From NCBI RefSeq assembly GCF_031846305.1, contig NZ_JAVRHY010000014.1, positions 13,044 to 77,043 on the forward strand: 64,000 bases of DNA, in the 5' to 3' direction. The notes under the pieces were generated by a model, which was not told the origin of the DNA, did no database searches, and was given only the letters and a program-made list of their open reading frames with translations. Origin of the DNA: Spectribacter acetivorans. Its GTDB lineage: Bacteria > Pseudomonadota > Gammaproteobacteria > Nevskiales > Salinisphaeraceae. A program made the translations under genes and the position numbers. This document shows, in pieces, positions 59,811-64,000 of this stretch (position 1 is the first letter of the stretch; every line of letters starts with the position of its first letter).

Positions 59811-61472
59811 TCAGGCCAGCTTTCGATGCTTCGACTTGGTGGGCGCGTCCGCGGCATCGCCCAGGCGGCGCTTGCGATCAGCCTCGTAGTCTTGGAAATT
59901 GCCTTCCAGGAAAACGGGCCCGTCGTCCTCGAAGGCCAGAATGTGGCTGGCAATGCGGTCGAGGAACCAGCGGTCGTGGGAAATAACCAGGACGCAGCCG
60001 GGAAATACCAGCAATGCTTCCTCCAGCGCTCGCAGGGTTTCCACATCCAGGTCGTTGGTCGGTTCGTCCAGCAGGAGCACGTTGCCGCCGGCCCGCAGTA
60101 GCTTGGCCAGATGCACTCGGTTGCGCTCGCCGCCGGACAGGTCGCCGATACGCTTCTGCTGGTCGCCGCCCTTGAAGTTGAAGCGGCCGACGTAGGCCCG
60201 CGAGGGCACTTCGTAGTGGCCCACCCGGATGATGTCCTGCCCGTCGCCGATTTCCTCCCATACCGTCTTGCCGCCATCAAGGCTGTCGCGGGACTGGCTG
60301 ACGTAGGCCGGCTCCACGGTATCGCCAACCGTCACCTCGCCGGAATCAGGCTGCTCTTCACCGGTGAGAAGGCGGAACAGAGTGGTCTTGCCAACGCCGT
60401 TGGGGCCGATGATTCCCACAATGGCGCCGCGCGGGATGCGCAGGTCGAAGTTCTGGTAGAGCTTGCGATCGCCATAGGCCTTGCTGACACCTTCCAGTTC
60501 GAATACCTGCTCGCCCAGACGCGGCCCCGGCGGAATGTAGATTTCGTTGGTTTCCGAGCGTTTCTGGTGCTCGCGGCTCGCGAGCTCCTCGAACTGCTTC
60601 AGGCGTGCCTTGTTCTTGGCCTGCCGGCCCTTGGGATTGGTGCGCACCCATTCCAGCTCGGCCTTGATGGCCTTCTGGTGGGCGTCCTCGCTTTTTTGCT
60701 CGCGCGCCAGGCGCCTTTCCTTGGCTTCCAGCCAGGCCGAGTAGTTGCCCTCGAACGGAATGCCGTGTCCGCGATCCAGTTCCAGAATCCAGCCGGCGAC
60801 GTTGTCCAGGAAGTAACGATCATGGGTCACGGCCACCACCGTGCCCGGGAAGTCGGCCAGGAACCGCTCGAGCCAGGCCACCGATTCGGCATCCAGGTGG
60901 TTGGTGGGCTCGTCCAGCAACAGCATGTCAGGCTTTTCCAACAACAGCTTGCACAGGGCCACGCGGCGGCGCTCCCCGCCCGACAGCTTGCTGACATCGG
61001 CATCCCAGGGCGGCAGGTTCAGGGCCGCGGCAGCTCGGTCGAGCCGGCTGTCCAGTTCCCAGCCGTCGGCGGCTTCGATCGCCTCCTGCAAGCTGGCCTG
61101 TTCCGCCAGCAGGGCGTCGAAGTCGGCGTCGGGATCGGCGAATGCGTTGCTGATCTCGTTAAAGCGGTCCAGCTGCCCCTTGATCTCGGCGACGCCTTCC
61201 TCGATGTTGCCGCGTACATCCTTGCTGTCGTCCAGCGGGGGCTCCTGGGGCAGGTAGCCGATGCGGATGCCGGGCATCGGCCGTGCTTCGCCCTCGATTT
61301 CGGTGTCGACCCCGGCCATGATCCGCAGCAATGTCGACTTGCCCGCCCCGTTGTAGCCCAGCACGCCGATCTTGGCGCCGGGGAAGAAGGACAGGGAAAT
61401 GTCGCGCAGGATATGCTTGCCCGGCGGCACAACCTTGCCGACCCGGTTCATGGTGTAGATGTACTGACTCAT
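59811..61472 (-). CDS. ettA: energy-dependent translational throttle protein EttA (ABC-F)
   Basis: A 553-residue ABC-F protein with two ATP-binding domains and no membrane segment. Walker A motifs are GYNGAGKST and GPNGVGKTT; both signature motifs are LSGGE; Walker B segments are LLLDEPTNHLD and LLLDEPTNDLD. The N-terminus (MSQYIYTMNRVGKVVPP) and the short arm and linker (KNKARLKQFEEL) are those of EttA, which gates entry into translation elongation according to ATP/ADP. Divergent from the CysH-like gene. Confidence 0.94.
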   Translation of the reverse strand: MSQYIYTMNRVGKVVPPGKHILRDISLSFFPGAKIGVLGYNGAGKSTLLRIMAGVDTEIEGEARPMPGIRIGYLPQEPPLDDSKDVRGNIEEGVAEIKGQLDRFNEISNAFADPDADFDALLAEQASLQEAIEAADGWELDSRLDRAAAALNLPPWDADVSKLSGGERRRVALCKLLLEKPDMLLLDEPTNHLDAESVAWLERFLADFPGTVVAVTHDRYFLDNVAGWILELDRGHGIPFEGNYSAWLEAKERRLAREQKSEDAHQKAIKAELEWVRTNPKGRQAKNKARLKQFEELASREHQKRSETNEIYIPPGPRLGEQVFELEGVSKAYGDRKLYQNFDLRIPRGAIVGIIGPNGVGKTTLFRLLTGEEQPDSGEVTVGDTVEPAYVSQSRDSLDGGKTVWEEIGDGQDIIRVGHYEVPSRAYVGRFNFKGGDQQKRIGDLSGGERNRVHLAKLLRAGGNVLLLDEPTNDLDVETLRALEEALLVFPGCVLVISHDRWFLDRIASHILAFEDDGPVFLEGNFQDYEADRKRRLGDAADAPTKSKHRKLA

Positions 61473-61674
61473 CGTGGTGGCGACAGTGGCAAGTGAGGCG
61501 CGCCATTATCCGCGAGCCACTGCCGATGTGCCATCGGCGACGGCAAGTCCAAACAAAAAAGAATTACAAGACGTATCAATATAACCTTAAACGCATGTCA
61601 TGAGGGCTGCGTTAGCGGGATACTGCGCGTCATCAACAATCCGTCAACGCGTTGCTTCAGACGCGAGGCCGAGT

Positions 61675-62307
61675 ATGACCGACACCGATACCACCAATCT
61701 CAACCAGCAGCTGGCGAACCAGTCCGCCGAGGCTATCGTGGCGTGGGCGCTGTCCCGCCCGGGTCGCCCGCTGATCACGACCAACTTCGGACCCTATTCC
61801 GCGGTCCTGCTGCACATGTGCACGCAGGTGCGCCCGGATCTGCCGGTATTGTGGGTGGACTCCGGCTACAACACGCGACAGACCTATCTCTATGCCGAGA
61901 ATCTCATCGAGATGCTGGATCTGGATATTCACGTGTACAACCCGCTGCAATCCGCGGCGCGGCGCGATGCGCTGATGGGTATTCCCGACGTCGACGATCC
62001 CCGTCACGAGACCTTCACCGAGCAGGTCAAGCTCGAACCGTTCCGCAGAGCATTCGCCGATCTGAAGCCGGACCTATGGCTGACGGCGCTTCGGCGCGAG
62101 CAGACCGAGTTCCGCCAGGGGCTGGAGACGGTCACGCAGGATCAGCCGGGCGGTGTGCTGAAGGTGTCGCCGCTGCTGGACTGGCGCGAGACCGACATGA
62201 AGGCCTACCTGCTGGCCCATGGTCTCCCCAACGAGAATCGCTACTTCGATCCCACCAAAGTGCTGGGCAATCGCGAGTGCGGACTGCACAACCGGTTCAC
62301 GGCGTAA
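61675..62307 (+). CDS. phosphoadenosine phosphosulfate reductase family protein (CysH-like)
   Basis: A 210-residue PP-loop protein. The nucleotide-binding loop is LITTNFGPYSAVLLHM, followed by VLWVDSGYNTRQTY and LKVSPLLDWRETDM; the catalytic Cys is in the C-terminal RECGLHNRF. The paired Cys motifs that hold the Fe-S cluster of APS reductases are absent, so if active it should use PAPS with thioredoxin. It lacks the usual acidic tail and is short, and no other sulfate genes are adjacent. ATG 61675 has GAGG nearby; the frame upstream is not conserved. Confidence 0.82.
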   Translation: MTDTDTTNLNQQLANQSAEAIVAWALSRPGRPLITTNFGPYSAVLLHMCTQVRPDLPVLWVDSGYNTRQTYLYAENLIEMLDLDIHVYNPLQSAARRDALMGIPDVDDPRHETFTEQVKLEPFRRAFADLKPDLWLTALRREQTEFRQGLETVTQDQPGGVLKVSPLLDWRETDMKAYLLAHGLPNENRYFDPTKVLGNRECGLHNRFTA

Positions 62308-62471
62308 TCGGGCGCGCCTCGACGTCGGCCGGCAAAAGCGGGCGGTCGTTGTAAGAAAATTTCCGGCTTACCCCTCATGCCGGGACCCTGACGGTCGATA
62401 CCGGAGCCTGTACGCGGCACATTTGGTCCGCGACGCGGCTCCCCCAATCGATACGTTCACGAGGTGCAGGC

Positions 62472-63938
62472 ATGAATTTTCCGAGTTCAAGATTTCTACT
62501 GGGTGCGTTGTTCAGCGCCTGGCTGGCGCTGGCCACCGGCTGTGGCGGCGGTGGTGGCGGTGGCTCCGCCGCGGATGATGGTAATCAGCCGGTTCCGGTT
62601 GGCGGTAACCAGGTCACCGGGCCGGCCGACCCGGTCCAGGACGCGCTGACCGATGTCGGCGATACCACCGGCGACGCGCCAGTCATCGGCGATACGTCCG
62701 CCGCACTGCTGTCAGCGCTGGTTGCGCTGCTCGACGCGCCGGATGGCCTGGCCAGCGGTTTCCAGAATTTTCTCACCAGCCAGAATCCGGATGACCTGAT
62801 CGCCGGCGGCGATCTGGCCGGCGACGCTCTGCTCAGCTTCGCCGCCGGGCTGTCCGAGACCCTGATTCAGCTGACGGAAGAAGGGCAGGCGATTCCCGGT
62901 TCCGAGAATCTGCTGCCTCTGCTGACCGAGGTGCAAACCGAGGTACAGGACGGCATCACCGGTCAGACCGACGGTGGTGACCTGACCGCGATAACCGATC
63001 TGCTGGTTCAGATCTCCGCTCAGTTGGACACCCTGTCAGGTCAGGTACCGCCCCAGGTGGCCGATGCGCCGCTGGTGGGTGACCTGCTCGCCGCCCTGGG
63101 TACTGGGGCTGGCGACCTGAGCACTATCCTGGACGCGACCGGGCGGCTCAATGGTGACGACACCAGCGCGGCGCTTGTTGGCGCGTTCAACAACGTGCTG
63201 AACGCACTGTCCGGCTCCCTGCCGGGGGGCGCGGGCACCGCGCTGAGCGATGCGGTTGATCAGGCAGGCATTGATTTCGAGAACGGCCTGGCCGTGGTGC
63301 TCAACCCGTTGTTCCAGGCCCTGCGAGGTGTACTGGCGCCGGTGACTGGCGAGACCTCGCCGCTGGCGCCGGTGCTTGGCGCCGGGTTTGCCGGTGACTT
63401 CAGCGATTTCGGTGGCGAAGCCGGGCTTGGTGATCTCCTGGCCGGCGGCGGCACCGGGAGCGGTGGCACCGAGATTCCGGTGCTGTCCGATCTGCTGTCG
63501 GGCCTACCGGTTTTAGGTGATGTACTGGCTCAACTCATGGGCGGCCAGGCAGCTGGCGGCCTCGACACCGTGACCAACCTGCTGGAGAACGGTGGCACAG
63601 GCAATGTGCCTCTGCTGGGCGACGTATTGCAGGGTGTGCCGGCTCTCGGCGGCAGTGATCCGGCCTCGCTGCCGCTGCTGGGCGATCTGCTGACCACGCT
63701 GCTGAGCCTGGATGGCGACGGCGTGCCGGTGATCAGCGATATCCTTGCCGGCGTTGGCGGTACCGGCAATTTCGACCCCACCCAGTTCAGCAACGTCATC
63801 GGGGATCTGATTCCTGGGCTGTTCAGCCAGTTCGGTGAGGATGACAACGGCGGCTTCCTGAGCGGCGCCGAGGGCCTTCCGGTCATCGGTGGCCTCATCT
63901 CTGGGCTGCTGGGCGGACTTCTCGGGCTGCTCGGGTGA
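62472..63938 (+). CDS. Gly/Leu-repeat lipoprotein
   Basis: A 488-residue predicted lipoprotein. The signal ends with LATGC, the lipidated Cys being followed by a run of seven Gly. The mature protein is acidic, with no Cys-rich or enzymatic motif, and has recurrent PLLGDLL/PVLGDVL-type units at about residues 195, 335, 350, 385, 405 and 465. These are related to the LPLIG repeats of the 57382-58062 product. I do not recognise a function; databases often label such proteins collagen-like. ATG 62472 has GAGG 9-12 nt upstream. Confidence 0.75.
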   Translation: MNFPSSRFLLGALFSAWLALATGCGGGGGGGSAADDGNQPVPVGGNQVTGPADPVQDALTDVGDTTGDAPVIGDTSAALLSALVALLDAPDGLASGFQNFLTSQNPDDLIAGGDLAGDALLSFAAGLSETLIQLTEEGQAIPGSENLLPLLTEVQTEVQDGITGQTDGGDLTAITDLLVQISAQLDTLSGQVPPQVADAPLVGDLLAALGTGAGDLSTILDATGRLNGDDTSAALVGAFNNVLNALSGSLPGGAGTALSDAVDQAGIDFENGLAVVLNPLFQALRGVLAPVTGETSPLAPVLGAGFAGDFSDFGGEAGLGDLLAGGGTGSGGTEIPVLSDLLSGLPVLGDVLAQLMGGQAAGGLDTVTNLLENGGTGNVPLLGDVLQGVPALGGSDPASLPLLGDLLTTLLSLDGDGVPVISDILAGVGGTGNFDPTQFSNVIGDLIPGLFSQFGEDDNGGFLSGAEGLPVIGGLISGLLGGLLGLLG

Positions 63939-63980
63939 ATTTGATCCGCGCCGTCATTTACTGGCGCAATGCCCCTACGA

Positions 63981-64000
63981 CGCCGGCCCTCGGGCCGGCG
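63981..64000. terminator. GC-rich hairpin at the right edge, possible terminator
   Basis: CGCCGGCCC pairs with GGGCCGGCG around a 2-nt loop, 43 nt after the lipoprotein stop. Any T-run lies outside the window, so the call is tentative. Confidence 0.4.

Overview
The window is a 64 kb, GC-rich (roughly two thirds G+C by eye) chromosomal segment of a gammaproteobacterium. The assignment rests on conserved gene neighbourhoods: DUF2066 / AI-2E permease / hda, hemA-prfA-prmC, TPR lipoprotein-lolB-tRNA-Gln-prs-rplY-pth-ychF, cbpA-cbpM, and a Vibrio-type TonB2/TtpC gene set. I cannot name genus or species. Coding density is high and gene overlaps of 4 to 14 nt are common.

Layout. 1-4350: cell housekeeping (hda, TraB/GumN, wrbA, arsC-like). 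4351-5016: a non-coding, hairpin-rich repeat mosaic. 5017-13917: lytic transglycosylase, proS, MEST-like hydrolase, JAMM protease, L,D-transpeptidase, NAD-type isocitrate dehydrogenase, prmC, prfA, hemA. 14020-20418: TPR lipoprotein, lolB, a tRNA-Gln locus with a degenerate second copy, prs, rplY, pth, ychF; ispE is absent from its usual place after lolB. 20474-22672: tRNA-Met followed by three partial copies of its 3' half, a RelE/HigA-type toxin-antitoxin pair and a SprT-like protein. 22669-38775: an envelope and signalling block with two class III nucleotide cyclases, a LolA-like protein, an RND/MMPL exporter fused to a cyclic-nucleotide-binding domain, a DUF3450-TtpC-ExbB-ExbD-TonB set, a TPR protein fused to DUF1329, and a GDPD. 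38814-42319: cbpA/cbpM, an ABC1 kinase and two small families. 42429-53835: an aldehyde dehydrogenase and PQQ biosynthesis region with an AcoR-like sigma-54 activator, pqqBCD, an HDAC-like gene, pqqE and pqqA on the other strand, and an NtrB/NtrC-like pair. 53839-64000: DinB, MFS, DUF815, three repeat-rich secreted proteins, an OmpA with calcium-type repeats, ettA and a CysH-like reductase.

How parts work together. Three promoters with the exact GG-N10-GC spacing of sigma-54 sites lie in front of aldh, pqqB and pqqA. pqqB and pqqA each have TGGCCA hexamers at 10-11 bp spacing upstream; aldh instead has a GGGACA/TGTCCC palindrome. This suggests that two enhancer-binding proteins encoded in the same block control PQQ-linked alcohol/aldehyde oxidation. 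In the 22-38 kb block, cyclic nucleotide made by the neighbouring cyclases could gate the RND exporter through its C-terminal domain, while the TonB2-type motor and LolA-like/DUF1329 proteins suggest lipid traffic across the envelope (inference).

The most unusual signal is a structured element of about 78-83 nt made of three hairpins. It occurs singly or as a tandem pair inside the T-loop of partial tRNA copies, once in tRNA-Gln and twice in tRNA-Met derivatives. Its two outer hairpins carry A(N)GGA loops. I do not recognise it as a named family.
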